A DNA stretch of 64,000 bases, from positions 1 to 64,000 of the forward strand of contig JANYEC010000103.1 of the NCBI GenBank assembly GCA_025363295.1, in the 5' to 3' direction. A program made the translations under genes and the position numbers. Below are positions 36,678-47,200 of the stretch, piece by piece (the first letter of the stretch is position 1; the number at the start of each line of letters is the position of its first letter). The notes beneath the pieces were generated by a model. The model was not told the DNA's origin. It did not search any database and worked only from the letters and a program-made list of their open reading frames with translations. This DNA comes from Akkermansiaceae bacterium (GTDB lineage Bacteria; Verrucomicrobiota; Verrucomicrobiia; Verrucomicrobiales; Akkermansiaceae).

Positions 36678-37235
36678 CGCCTGCTTTTTGGAAAGGACGA
36701 CGACCCCGACGGTGGCGACGAGGAGTAGCACGCCGAGGATTTGCAGCGGTAGATTATACTGCGTGAAAAGCGTGTGGCCGATGAGGTGGACGTCTGGGAG
36801 TTTCCCTTGGTTGAGGGAGGCTGCGATTTTTCCGCTAGGAAGATAGTCAGCCGCTGCGGAGGCGAGTGTCGCATGATCGAGAGGTGGCAAAGATTTGTCG
36901 GGGGAGCGTGAAAGGATGCCGATGAGCTGAACGACAAAGGCGATGACGAGCCCAAGCCCGGCAGCGACAGGCGCAAGCGAGTTGGCGCGTCTTTCCTCAT
37001 CTTTGAGATCGAGCAGCATGATGATGAAAAGGAAAAGGACCATGACCGCGCCGGTATAAACAAGGATTTGGATGACCCCGACGAAGAAAGCGCTGAGGCC
37101 AATAAATAAACCTGCTAGACCGACGAAGCAGGTAACGACAGACAGCGCGCTGGACACCGGATTGCGAAATGCAATCACGGCGGTTCCGCCAATGAGCATC
37201 ACAGTAGAGAAGAGCCAGAATAAGTAAGAAGGCAT
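36672..37235 (-). CDS. nuoJ: NADH-quinone oxidoreductase subunit J
   Basis: This 187-residue protein has five membrane helices. The conserved segment VIQILVYTGAVMVLFLFIIM, with the glycine of the pi-bulge helix, is clear. The C-terminus (VLLLVATVGVVVLSKKQAG) closes the family pattern. The stop codon falls in a 7-base repeat array and its leader is a second array. Confidence 0.96.
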   Translation of the reverse strand: MPSYLFWLFSTVMLIGGTAVIAFRNPVSSALSVVTCFVGLAGLFIGLSAFFVGVIQILVYTGAVMVLFLFIIMLLDLKDEERRANSLAPVAAGLGLVIAFVVQLIGILSRSPDKSLPPLDHATLASAAADYLPSGKIAASLNQGKLPDVHLIGHTLFTQYNLPLQILGVLLLVATVGVVVLSKKQAG

Positions 37236-37237
37236 TT

Positions 37238-37265
37238 GGTTATTTGTTATAAGTTATTTGTTATG
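37238..37265. repeat. Heptanucleotide array upstream of the nuoJ start
   Basis: Four exact-period units (GGTTATT, TGTTATA and two further variants) begin two bases from the nuoJ start codon. Confidence 0.8.
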
Positions 37266-37287
37266 GGTGGGAGATCAGGAGCAGTCC

Positions 37288-37315
37288 TTTTAACTTCTAA
37301 CCAGTAACTTTTAAC
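37288..37315. repeat. Heptanucleotide array at the nuoI stop side
   Basis: Four exact-period units (TTTTAAC, TTCTAAC and two more, with TTTTAAC at both ends) directly precede the nuoI stop codon at 37317. Confidence 0.8.
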
Positions 37316-37316
37316 A

Positions 37317-37883
37317 TCATTTCAACTCATTCCACTTGTTGACGAGTCCTACGCGGGTGCCGCCGATTTCGTAGAGTTTCTTTTTGTCGTGCACCATGTC
37401 AGTGCGCTTGAGGCCAGTGATGAGGTAATCCTTGCGTAGATAGATAGCTTGCTCTGGGCAGACTTCTTCGCACATGCCGCAGTAGATGCAGCGGATCATG
37501 TCGATATCGAATTCTAACGGGCGTTTCTCTACTTTGGCCCATCGGTCGTTTGATGGGATTTCGCTAGGGGTGATTTTGATGGCCTTCGGTGGGCAGATGA
37601 ATTCGCAGAGTTGGCAGGAAACGCAGCGTTCGCGGCCTTGTTCGTCAGTAACGAGTGCGGGGGCACCGCGGTAGTATTCTGGTAGATGCTCGTCCCAGCG
37701 TTGCTCGGGAAATTGCATGGTGATGCCGAGTCCAGACGATGCAAGTTCTTTGGCCCCCACTGACTTTCCGCGAAGCGTTTTCACCGCGTGGGTCATTGTT
37801 AGGAAAAAGCCCTTGATGAGGGCTCCGAAGTAGATTTTCTCGCCGAAATTGAGCTTCGGGCGGTGGAGTTTGACGACGGCCAT
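37317..37883 (-). CDS. nuoI: NADH-quinone oxidoreductase subunit I
   Basis: This 188-residue peripheral-arm protein carries clusters N6a and N6b. Its two 4Fe-4S motifs are CVSCQLCEFICPPKAI and CIYCGMCEEVCPEQAI. Its start has no Shine-Dalgarno; the whole 44-base spacer upstream is a 7-base tandem array. Confidence 0.97.
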   Translation of the reverse strand: MAVVKLHRPKLNFGEKIYFGALIKGFFLTMTHAVKTLRGKSVGAKELASSGLGITMQFPEQRWDEHLPEYYRGAPALVTDEQGRERCVSCQLCEFICPPKAIKITPSEIPSNDRWAKVEKRPLEFDIDMIRCIYCGMCEEVCPEQAIYLRKDYLITGLKRTDMVHDKKKLYEIGGTRVGLVNKWNELK

Positions 37884-37925
37884 TTTGAAATTTGAGATTT
37901 AAAATGTGTAATTTGAAATTGATGT
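37884..37925. repeat. Heptanucleotide array between nuoH and nuoI
   Basis: Six exact-period 7-base units (TTTGAAA, TTTGAGA and variants; TTTGAAA recurs as unit five) fill almost the entire spacer between the nuoH stop and the nuoI start. Confidence 0.8.
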
Positions 37926-37927
37926 GG

Positions 37928-39187
37928 TCAGGCGCGAAGAACTTTCGGCGTTTCTTCAGAAACTTTGGCGACCCAGATCACGGCAAAAGTCACTGCAATG
38001 AGCAGCACGCTGCCGATGCCGATGATGACACCTTTGAGTTGGGGAGCTGCTAGAATGAGTGCAGCTAAAAATACATTAATGAGCGCGGCTTCGAAAAACA
38101 CGACCCATCCGAGTTTCATGAGTTGGTCATAACGGAACCGGGGCACCGTCCAACGGACGAGGATGAAGAATAATATGAAGGCGATAAGTTTTGTTAGAAA
38201 GCAGCCCATGTGAATGAAGCCTCCGATTCCGATTCCGAAAATCTCAAATTTAGCGATGTAGGCATCGAGACCGAAACCGACGGACCAACCTCCGAGGAAG
38301 AGCGTGATAATGAGCGCTGAGCCGATGACCATGGCGGCATATTCACCCATAAAGAACATCGCGAATTTCATCGAAGAGTATTCTGTATGATAGCCGCCGA
38401 CGAGTTCGGTTTCGCACTCGGGGAGATCGAAGGGCATCCGATTGGTTTCCGCGAAAATGGAGATGGTGAAAATGAGGAAAGCGATGAAGGCGGGAATCCA
38501 ATACAACAAGGTGTTCAGATCAGCATGCCCTAGCTGGCCGTTTTTCCAGAAGGGGAGTAGTAACCAGCCATTGTCTGCTTGGAACTGGACGATCTTGCTG
38601 AGGTTAAGGTCACCGTAAAATAGCAGGACAGGAATGATCGAGAGTCCGAGCGCGATTTCGTAGGAAATCATCTGGGCGGTGGAGCGCACGCCGCCGATAA
38701 AGGGGAACTTCGAGTTCGATGCCCAACCTGCTAGAGTAATGCCATAGACTGATAGAGAGGCGACCGAGAAAATAAATAGCGGGCCGATATCAAGGTCCGC
38801 GATGACGAGTTTTTCAGTATGGCCGAAGATGCTGATAGGTGAACCAAAGGGCACGACGCAAACCGTGATGAGTGCAGGCACCACCGTTAACGCTGGGGCC
38901 AGCCAATAAAACGCCTTGCGGACGTGAGCAGGGGTGAAGTCCTCCTTTAGAAAAAGTTTCAGGCCGTCTGCGATGGGCTGAATAAGGCCAAAAAAATGGA
39001 AGTCCTTTTTGAATCCGAGCAACGTGAAGGGAATGCCAACGCGGTTAGGACCGACGCGGTCTTGGATGACAGCCGAAAAGCGCCGCTCGAAATAAACGGA
39101 AACGGGAACTAACGGCAGTACTACGATGAATGTCAGGACGACGATCTTCGTGATGATAATGGCGAGCTGGATGAGGAGGTCTGGCAT
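37928..39187 (-). CDS. nuoH: NADH-quinone oxidoreductase subunit H
   Basis: This 419-residue protein contributes to the quinone-binding channel. Characteristic segments are the N-terminal AVIQDRVGPNRVG, IADGLKLFLKED, and the acidic loop FAETNRMPFDLPECETELVGGYHTEYS. The C-terminal FVRWTVPRFRYDQ is as in the family (ILVRWTVPRFRYDQLM). Somewhat longer than the E. coli protein (325), with insertions between helices. Confidence 0.97.
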   Translation of the reverse strand: MPDLLIQLAIIITKIVVLTFIVVLPLVPVSVYFERRFSAVIQDRVGPNRVGIPFTLLGFKKDFHFFGLIQPIADGLKLFLKEDFTPAHVRKAFYWLAPALTVVPALITVCVVPFGSPISIFGHTEKLVIADLDIGPLFIFSVASLSVYGITLAGWASNSKFPFIGGVRSTAQMISYEIALGLSIIPVLLFYGDLNLSKIVQFQADNGWLLLPFWKNGQLGHADLNTLLYWIPAFIAFLIFTISIFAETNRMPFDLPECETELVGGYHTEYSSMKFAMFFMGEYAAMVIGSALIITLFLGGWSVGFGLDAYIAKFEIFGIGIGGFIHMGCFLTKLIAFILFFILVRWTVPRFRYDQLMKLGWVVFFEAALINVFLAALILAAPQLKGVIIGIGSVLLIAVTFAVIWVAKVSEETPKVLRA

Positions 39188-39203
39188 TCTAAGTGGAGAT
39201 AGA

Positions 39204-39231
39204 AGTTAAGAGTTAAAAGTTAGAAGTTAAC
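39204..39231. repeat. Heptanucleotide array between nuoG and nuoH
   Basis: Four exact-period units of the AGTTAAG/AGTTAAA type fill the nuoG-nuoH spacer and overlap the nuoG stop codon (39227-39229). Confidence 0.8.
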
Positions 39232-40996
39232 CATTTATTAAACCCGCCGCCTTCCGGGCGCGTTCATTGGCCAGTAGCGGAATTTGATACCCGGTATCAG
39301 CGATTTGCGTGCCTTGATGGCCGATTTTTGAAAGCGTGAGCCCATTGAAGGAGGGAACTGTTTCGGCAAGGGCTTTGAAAATGTCCTCGACGTGATGCGC
39401 TTCGTTTTTGCCACCGGAGATTGCTAGCAGCAGATCACGCAGCATTTCCCAATCATCGCGGGCTTGGCCAGGGAGTTGGGCAGCTTGGTTGAGGCGCTGC
39501 AGGCGGCCGCAAAGGTTGACCATTGAGCCCCGCTTTTCAGCGAAGGCGGCGGTGGGCAGAACGATATCCGCGGCATGGGAGCTGGGATTCGCGAGAACGC
39601 TGGAATGGAGAAAGAAATCGAGTTTTGCGAGATCATCAGCGGTGAAGTCTGCATCGGTGATCAAATCTTCCCCGAAAACGAGCAGCGCTTTGATTTGTCC
39701 AGAACGCACGCCATCGCGGATGGAACCAAGTTTCGCATAAGGGTCCTCCGTATCGAGAATCAATTTTGCGCCGGTCGTGTTCGGATTGCGATCCGCGGCA
39801 ATAAGTAGGGCGTCGGCGTCGGCGAAGCGGGGGACGAGCGAGAGTTGGCTGGTACCGATTTCTGCGGCAAGGGCGCGGGTGAGGAAAATTTCCTCGTTGG
39901 TCATGCGCGCCGAGGCGATGATCGCGATTTCTTCGGGTTTGAAGAATTGGATACGGGTGGCCGCTTCAGTGAACGATGCGGACCACGTTGCGGGCGCATG
40001 AACCGTGGGAGAAATGCCCACGTTTCTGGAGAGTGGCTCGGTTAGACGGGCTTCGCTATCGATGTAATGGAAGTTCAACCGATGCGAATCCGGCATCCAA
40101 GCGGAGTTGACCTCATCGTTTTGCCTCGGCGTGATCCGGTGGATCTTATTTCCACGGGTCCACACGGTGATATTGGTGCCCGTGCCGCAATTTACGTCGA
40201 TGGTTGGCGTTTCCTTGAGGAACCAAACACGCATTTGGAAGCGGAAGTCGTTGGATGTCAGTGCTCCGACTGGGCAGATATCGGCGGTGTTGAGTGAGTA
40301 GTTAGAGTCCAGTAAACGGCCGGGATGGACAGTTAGAGTCGTGTGGGTGCCGCGTTGGGTGAAGCCGAGGACCGGATCGCTAGCGACTTCGTCCATGAAG
40401 CGGATGCAGCGGCTGCACATGATGCAACGCTCGTCATCGAGGCGGATGCGCGGGCCGATATCGACGTTTTTTGGCTTTTTCACCTTCATGTCGATGAAGC
40501 GCGATACGCCGCGGCCGTGCTGCACGGATTGTTCCTGCAGGCGGCACTCGCCGGCTTGGTCGCAGATCGGGCAGTCGAGCGGATGATTGATCAGGAGAAA
40601 CTCCATCACGCCCTCGCGGCATTTTTCCACCAAATCGCCAGTGGTGCGGATGCCCATGTTTTCACCAATAGTATTGGCGCAAGCGATGACCGGTCGGGGA
40701 ATCCAGCCGATAGGTTCGTAGCCGTTTTCGTCTCGCGTGGGCTCTTGGCCGGGCGCGGGGCGGGGAGGCATTCCCATTTGCACGAGGCACATCCGGCAAT
40801 TGCCGGGCGATGTCAGCTTGGGGTGGTAACAATAGTGAGGAACGATCACTTTCGCCTGCCGACAGGCCTCGATCATCCGGGTGCCTTTGGGAAATTGGTG
40901 CCAAACGCCGTCAATCTGGACATTTACCATGCCTTTTTCAGTGGCAAGGTCTTTGGGCAGTTTCATTTCCGCAGTCGCCGAAGGTGTGTCGCTCAT
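39227..40996 (-). CDS. nuoG: NADH-quinone oxidoreductase subunit G
   Basis: From ATG 40996 this is a 589-residue iron-sulfur subunit. The N-terminal 2Fe-2S ferredoxin domain has the YCYHPKLTSPGNCRMC motif, then comes the His-Cys3 4Fe-4S motif HPLDCPICDQAGEC, the pair CIMCSRC and CPVG, and a molybdopterin-family domain with a much-reduced ending (ILDTEDPYAKLGS and VLPTAAFAEKRGSMVN). A longer start at 41083 is possible but adds a stretch unlike the family. It is the first gene of the cluster here; nuoA to nuoF are not adjacent. The upstream region carries two palindromes. Confidence 0.95.
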   Translation of the reverse strand: MSDTPSATAEMKLPKDLATEKGMVNVQIDGVWHQFPKGTRMIEACRQAKVIVPHYCYHPKLTSPGNCRMCLVQMGMPPRPAPGQEPTRDENGYEPIGWIPRPVIACANTIGENMGIRTTGDLVEKCREGVMEFLLINHPLDCPICDQAGECRLQEQSVQHGRGVSRFIDMKVKKPKNVDIGPRIRLDDERCIMCSRCIRFMDEVASDPVLGFTQRGTHTTLTVHPGRLLDSNYSLNTADICPVGALTSNDFRFQMRVWFLKETPTIDVNCGTGTNITVWTRGNKIHRITPRQNDEVNSAWMPDSHRLNFHYIDSEARLTEPLSRNVGISPTVHAPATWSASFTEAATRIQFFKPEEIAIIASARMTNEEIFLTRALAAEIGTSQLSLVPRFADADALLIAADRNPNTTGAKLILDTEDPYAKLGSIRDGVRSGQIKALLVFGEDLITDADFTADDLAKLDFFLHSSVLANPSSHAADIVLPTAAFAEKRGSMVNLCGRLQRLNQAAQLPGQARDDWEMLRDLLLAISGGKNEAHHVEDIFKALAETVPSFNGLTLSKIGHQGTQIADTGYQIPLLANERARKAAGLING

Positions 40997-41090
40997 GGCT
41001 AAATAGGGGCACCGGACGTTTGTGCAAGAGCCGTCAGGTGGTTGGTCGGGCGGGAATATGTCGATCAAGTAAGAACCCGGCAAGCGTGGT

Positions 41091-41108
41091 TTGTGAAAAC
41101 TTTCACAA
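41091..41108. promoter_or_regulatory. CRP-like palindrome
   Basis: TTGTGAAAACTTTCACAA contains TGTGA, six bases and TCACA, the exact half-site spacing of CRP-family binding sites. It is 95 bases upstream of the nuoG start and 190 upstream of the giant gene. Binding by a CRP/FNR-family regulator is inferred from the motif only. Confidence 0.5.
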
Positions 41109-41146
41109 GCCGGGAATTGAGAGGATTTTTAGGACTGATTCAATCT

Positions 41147-41166
41147 TTTTTGAAAATGTTCAAAAA
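41147..41166. promoter_or_regulatory. FNR-like palindrome
   Basis: TTTTTGAAAATGTTCAAAAA has the TTGAA-N4-TTCAA form, close to the FNR consensus TTGAT-N4-ATCAA. It is centred 57 bases from the CRP-like site. A redox- or anaerobiosis-responsive regulator would make sense next to complex I genes, but this is inference. Confidence 0.4.
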
Positions 41167-41297
41167 TTTATAAAAAATCTTGAATTACTTAAGGTATGTT
41201 GATATTCACCACTCGTCAGAAGTCAGATCCGACCCCCTTAATCGGACCCCCAGTATCAGTCTAAGCGAAGACTTCAATTGCCCCCACCCCCAGAAAT

Positions 41298-44200
41298 ATG
41301 AACACCCGATTCGTTTCACCCCGTCGATCCATTTGTGCGATTGTTTCGATCTTTTGCGCGATTTCTGCCTCCCTGTTGGCGGCACCAAACGTGCAGACCT
41401 TCTTCGTTCCCTTTCCTGAGGCGGATTTTCAAACCTCGTTGAAAGCGATTGATATTACCGGCACTCCTGTGGGGAACTCGATGAAAACGATCATCTCAAT
41501 GGTCATCCCCACGGCAGGCACGGTAATTCGTTATGATCACTGGGAAGACGGTTATGAGGCGGATCTCAATGCTCCCGTGCAGTCATCCACTCAGATCTGG
41601 GGGGACGGAAATCTCTCGAACGGTGTGGCACCGGGCTACCCAACTGATATTCTTCCAGCGGGAGCGACAGTCATTCTCAACAACAACGTGGCTTTGCCTC
41701 GTGCTGCGTCGACTTTGTTTTATGATGGGCGTGATCGCATCGGTAGTACGGCAGCCATTGCGGTAACACGGGCTGGCTGGGGTATTGCTCCAGGGACTGT
41801 CCTCGCGAGTGCGACTGAAGTGTATGACACACGCCGCTATGGCACTTCCTATAAAATCCCGATCGGAATCACCACAGGCTCGGTCCAGAATTTCGAGTAT
41901 TCCTCCCTTCACATCATCGCCGGGGCGGACAACACCAAGGTGGATGTGGATGTGGATGGAAATGGAACCATTGATCAAACCAAGGTCATCAACCTCGGTG
42001 AATCCATGTTGGTGAATGGCGGCATCAAGGCTGGTGCCACGGTCACTTCGAGCAAACCGGTGCAGGTCCATGAGCTCACTGGGGACATCGGTTCCACCTA
42101 CGAATCCCGTTCATTTGCAATCCGCCCGACCAGCTTATGGGGATCGAGCTATTTTGCTCCGGTCGGCACGACGCTATCCACAGAGGTTCATACCATTTTT
42201 CTTTATAATCCCAATGCGTCTGGGATCAACGTCACCTACGCAACCACAAGCAGCACTGGCACAATCAGTGTTCCGGCCAATGGCAATTCTCAGTTTGCCA
42301 TGCCGATGAATTCTGGCGCACAGTTTTCCACTGCGGGCGGTGAGCCATTTTATGCTGTGGGAGCGAATGATAGCGGTTCTGCCGCGACTGCAAACCAGAC
42401 TCACGACTGGGGCTATGCGCTGGTGCCTGAGACATACCTCACCACGGGCCTCGTAATTGGATTCGGGCCTGGCTCGGATGACATAGCCGCTCCCACAGGT
42501 CCGGATCAAAACGGCAGTCCCGTGTGGGTCACGCCCGTGGCGAATACGATTATTTATGTCAATTACGCCGGAGACTTAACCATTGGGGCAAACACCGCTC
42601 CTAACGGAGCAAAATACGATGTATCGTACTCAGTCAATAAACTCCAGTCTCAGACGATTTATGATCCGAATGACAAGGACATGACCAAGGCGCGGATCTT
42701 CACGACAGACGGCGTGAAGATTGCTGCGGCTTGGGGTGAGGATCCTTCCAAAGCCGGTCCCGGCGCACCCTATCTGGATATGGGCACCACCATCGTGCCT
42801 TTCCCTCAGCCATCTCTTTCTAAAACCTCCGCGCTGGTGGTCGATGTAAATAGCAATGGCAAAACCGATATCGGCGACACCATTGAATACACGGTCCGCG
42901 TGGCCAATGAAGGCGTTGTTGATCTCGACAACACGATCATCCTCGATGCGCTACCTAACACTTGTACATATGTTCCCGGTTCCACCAAGGTCAACGGTCT
43001 AACTATCGCGGACGATGCCTCGCCCTCGACTTTTTTCCCGGTGGATGAGAGCGGCTACACACTCGTATCCATCCCTCCTGGTGGTTTCACGCTGGTGAAA
43101 TATCGCGTCACCGTGAATCCTGGCGCGACCATCGTGATCAATCACGTTACGGCAAATGGTGGTAACGCGGTTCTAACGGCAAGCACAAGCCAGTCGATTA
43201 ATCCGCCGGGCGGCAGCGCTCCCACGACCATTACGTTTTCGGACTCTATCGGCACACCCACCGTGAGCTATCCGCCGAATGGCAATGTCTATGTCACGGT
43301 CACCAACATCGACCTGAACACCAACGTCACCACCATTCAGACCATCACCGTCACGGTTACCAACCCGACGACTGGCGACCAAGAGCTCATCACGCTCACG
43401 GAAACCGGCGTGAACACCGGCATTTTCCGCAATACTTCCGCGCTGCCTTCCTCCATCACCAGCGGCCTCGGCCAGCAGGACAACACGCTTTATGCGCTGC
43501 CTGGCAACGGCCTCGTGACCACTTTCGTCAACACCCAGTTCGGCGGAACGTTCACGGCCAATGCGGCGATCACGACCACGACGCAGACGAAAAAACTCTA
43601 TCTGACCGACACGCTTGCGCTGGACCGCATCGATCCGGCTGCTGCCCCGGTCGATTCCACGACCGCCAGCACGGTTCTTTTGACGACCGGCACCCAGACA
43701 ATTAGTCAGGATGCCAGAACCGTGGGGTCAAGCGCCAGTGCCAACAGCCTATCGATCAACCACACCACTGGAAGCGGAAGCAACCGACTGATGCTCGTGA
43801 TGGTCACGACTGGCTTTGCGAGCGGCACTCTCCCGAGCGTCAGTGCCATCACCTATGGAGGTCAGAACCTGTCCTTGGTAAACGGCATTTCCAATGGTTC
43901 CACGGTCCGATCTGAAATATGGAAACTCGTCAATCCTCCGTCGGGATCTTCCAACGCGGTCATTTCGCTCAGCTCAACCAATCCGGTTACAGCCACGGTG
44001 ATCACCTACACCGGGGTCGATCAGGCCACGCCCCTTGGCACCTCTGTCACCGGTGGCTCCGGGAAAGGAAATGCATTCAGTCTCAATGTGGCCTCTGCAA
44101 CCAATGACCTGGTTGTCGATAGTTTTGCCGTGGATGGTGATGGAACAAATACCGCTCCAACCCCCAGCGTGGGAAGTGGGCAGACATTGCTTGAAAGCAT

Positions 44201-47200
44201 GAAGCCGGCCATTTACCTGAACGGCTCTGTTAGCTCGAAGCCAGGAGCGGCTTCCACCACCAACATGTCCTGGTCTTGGACGGGTCCGAAACAGCAACCC
44301 GCTGGCGTGGCCGTTGCCATCAAGCCAGCGTCCGGAGGAGGAAATAGTGTCGCCTTCACACAGACTCCCACCTTTGCCACTGCGTTCACGATGCCTTCGG
44401 GCGCGACTCCATCGGCAAGCGTCTATTACACGGTCGCCACCGGAAGCATGCCGACCAACCCGAACATCACCGCAGTGCTGAAAAACGGAGCGACCACTAT
44501 CGTCACCACCACAGGTGTCTCGGCCAGCGCCGCGACCGGATCCGGACTGCTTTCCTTCACTTTCCCGTCTCTTGGAAGCGCCGTGAATTTCGCAATCGGT
44601 GACGCGGTAACCTTACAAATCACCAGTGCTGAGGCCGGTGCGACCTTCACGATCGACTACGACAGCAGCACGAAGCCTTCCGTCGTCAATCTTCCTACCA
44701 CTACAGTCATCGCGATCAACAGCTTCGGGCTCTATGATGCGCCGTATCCCGGTGGAACGCTGGTCACCAGCATGACCAACGGCCAGCGCGTCTATGCCCG
44801 CGTGACCGCCAGCGATCCGTTCGGAGCCTATGACATCACCAGCCTGGATCTCGCCATCACCGATCCCTCGAATGCGACGAGCACGGTGAACCTGACCAGC
44901 ACCGTCGCGAGCACCACCAGCTCGAAGACCTTTGAATACTCCTGGCTCGCCGGCCCCAGCGACGGTGGCTACACCGTCCAAGCCAAGGCAAACGAAGGCA
45001 GCGAAGGCATCAACGCGGTTTCCTCGCTGCCGCTCCAGGTCGCCTCGCTCGACCTCGGCACCCCGAGCACCACCACCTTCACGGACTCCAGCGGAAACAC
45101 GGTCCCGAGCTACACCACCACCGGACCGGTGTATGTCCAGGTCGTGGATCGTGACCAGAACACGAACTCAGCCGTAGCGGAAACGGTCACCGTGGTGGTC
45201 ACCACCAGCAACGGCGACAAGGAAACGATCACCCTCACGGAAACCGGCGCGAACACCGGCATCTTCCGCAGTGCCGCCATCACAACAAACACCAGCGCGG
45301 TGACGCAGGGCAACAGCGCACTCAACGTCGTCGCCGGAGCCACCCTCGCCGCCAATTACGTTGATGCGACCGATCCTGCCGACACTTCCAGCGCTTCGGC
45401 TTACATCACGAGTCCTTCGGCCTCGGCGGTGGCGAGTGTGTTCAAGAGCCTCATTTCCCCCACTAACGGCAAGGCACTCGTCGGTGGCACGGTTTCCTAC
45501 AACATCACCGTCACCAACCCCGGCACGGTCACCCTGACCACCGTCGGACTCACCGACACCTTCCCGGCCGCGAACCTCCAGTTCGCCAGCGCCAGCATCA
45601 CGCCGACCACCACGGGCAGCGGCACCTTGAGCTGGACCAATGTCGGGCCTCTAACTGCCGGTCAGAGTGTTTCGCTCACTGTCAACTTCACCGCGCTCGC
45701 CGCAGGAGCCACGGTCACGAACTCCGCCTCCGTCAGCGGCACGGCCACCGCCGGTCCGTCCTCGGTGAACGTCGCGATTGAAAAGCCCGGCGTCACGGTG
45801 ACGAAGAGCCTGCTCACCCCAGCAGCGGGTCCGGTTTACATCGGTGACACGATCGTTTGGCGCATCGTAGTTCTGAACTCCGGCAGCACTAGCCTCACCA
45901 CCGTTCCTCTCTCCGACAATTACAGCGGCGGCGCACTTACCTATGTTTCGGCCACCATTGCTCCGGACTCGGTCGGCTCAGGTTCGCTGCTTTGGAACAA
46001 TATCGGCCCCATCGCTGCTGGTGTGACGAAGACCATCGATGTGACGATGACCGTCAAGGGAACATCCAATCCCACGACTAACACCGCCGACGTTTCCTTC
46101 GCGGTCGATGCGAGTGGTAACTCCGTCTCCCCATCGGTCAGCTCGGCTAGCGTCCAGACTATTGGTGGCTCTATTGGTTCCACCATTTTCAAGGACATGA
46201 ATAACAACGGGGTCTTCGATAGCAACGAGGGTATCCAGAACGTCTATGTCTATTCGGACACTAACGGTGATGGTATTCGTCAGGTAGGCGAACCCTTCGG
46301 TATCACCGATTACTACGGTGCTTACTCGATCTACAATCTGCCCGTCGCAGCAGGCGCTGGAACGATCTACAACGTTAAGGTTGATACCACCACGCTGCCC
46401 GCTGGAATTACCACCGTCACAGTCGATCCGGATGCCACGAAAAACGGCCAGACTTCTATCACTCTCACCCGCGCCGCTCTGGACAACATCACCGCCAACT
46501 TCGGCTACTGCGGCACTGCATCCGTTAGCGATACGGTCTGGCTCGATGTGAACGGCGATGGCGTGCTTGATGCAACCGACCGCAGAATTTTCGGTGTTAA
46601 AGTCTTCATCGATCAAAACAACAATGGCATCGTTGATACGAACGAGCCCTTTGCGGTCACCGATGCAAACGGAAACTATCTGATTTCTAACTTGCCGGAC
46701 GGCACTTGGACGGTCGCGATCGACACCACGACCCTGCCAGCCGGTGTTTCCCCAACGTATGACCTCAATGGCATCGCCACAGCGAACAAAACCAGTGTGG
46801 TCCTGACGCCTGGTCAAGCCCGCACGGATGTCGATTTCGGCTACATCGGCAGTGCATCCATTGCCACCAGCATTTACAACGACCTCAATGGAGATGGTGT
46901 CAAAGCGGCGACCGATCCGGGACTCGCAGGCGTGAAGGTCTTCATCGATCTCAATGGCAATGGCACCCGTGATGCCAACGAACAATTCGCTACCACCGAT
47001 GCAAGCGGGAGCTATATAATTAGTGGACTAACGGCCGGAACTTATAACGTGGTCTTGGACACCACCACTCTTCCCGCAGGCGTGACTATCAAGGGTGACC
47101 CAGACGCGACGAAGGATGGGAAAACCACAGTCACACTGACCTCGGCGCAAGCCCTCACCACGGCGAACTTCGGTTATCAAGGCAACGCCAGCATCGGCGA

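Larger units (their letters stand above)
40997..41297. other. Divergent promoter region of nuoG and the giant surface-protein gene
   Basis: About 300 bases with no gene. The section from 41085 to 41220 is AT-rich and holds two palindromic candidate operators (41091-41108 and 41147-41166). The giant gene begins at 41298 after a C-rich stretch with no Shine-Dalgarno. Confidence 0.6.

Noticed and set aside
40343..41002. 219-codon plus-strand frame opposite nuoG
   Set aside because: It is antisense to well-conserved iron-sulfur motifs of NuoG and has a composition typical of a shadow frame.
45978..46985. 335-codon minus-strand frame inside the giant gene
   Set aside because: It is a shadow of the repeated coding sequence (Asp/Asn/Gly codons read as Val, Ile, Asp on the other strand). 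The plus-strand frame has clear signal peptide and domains.
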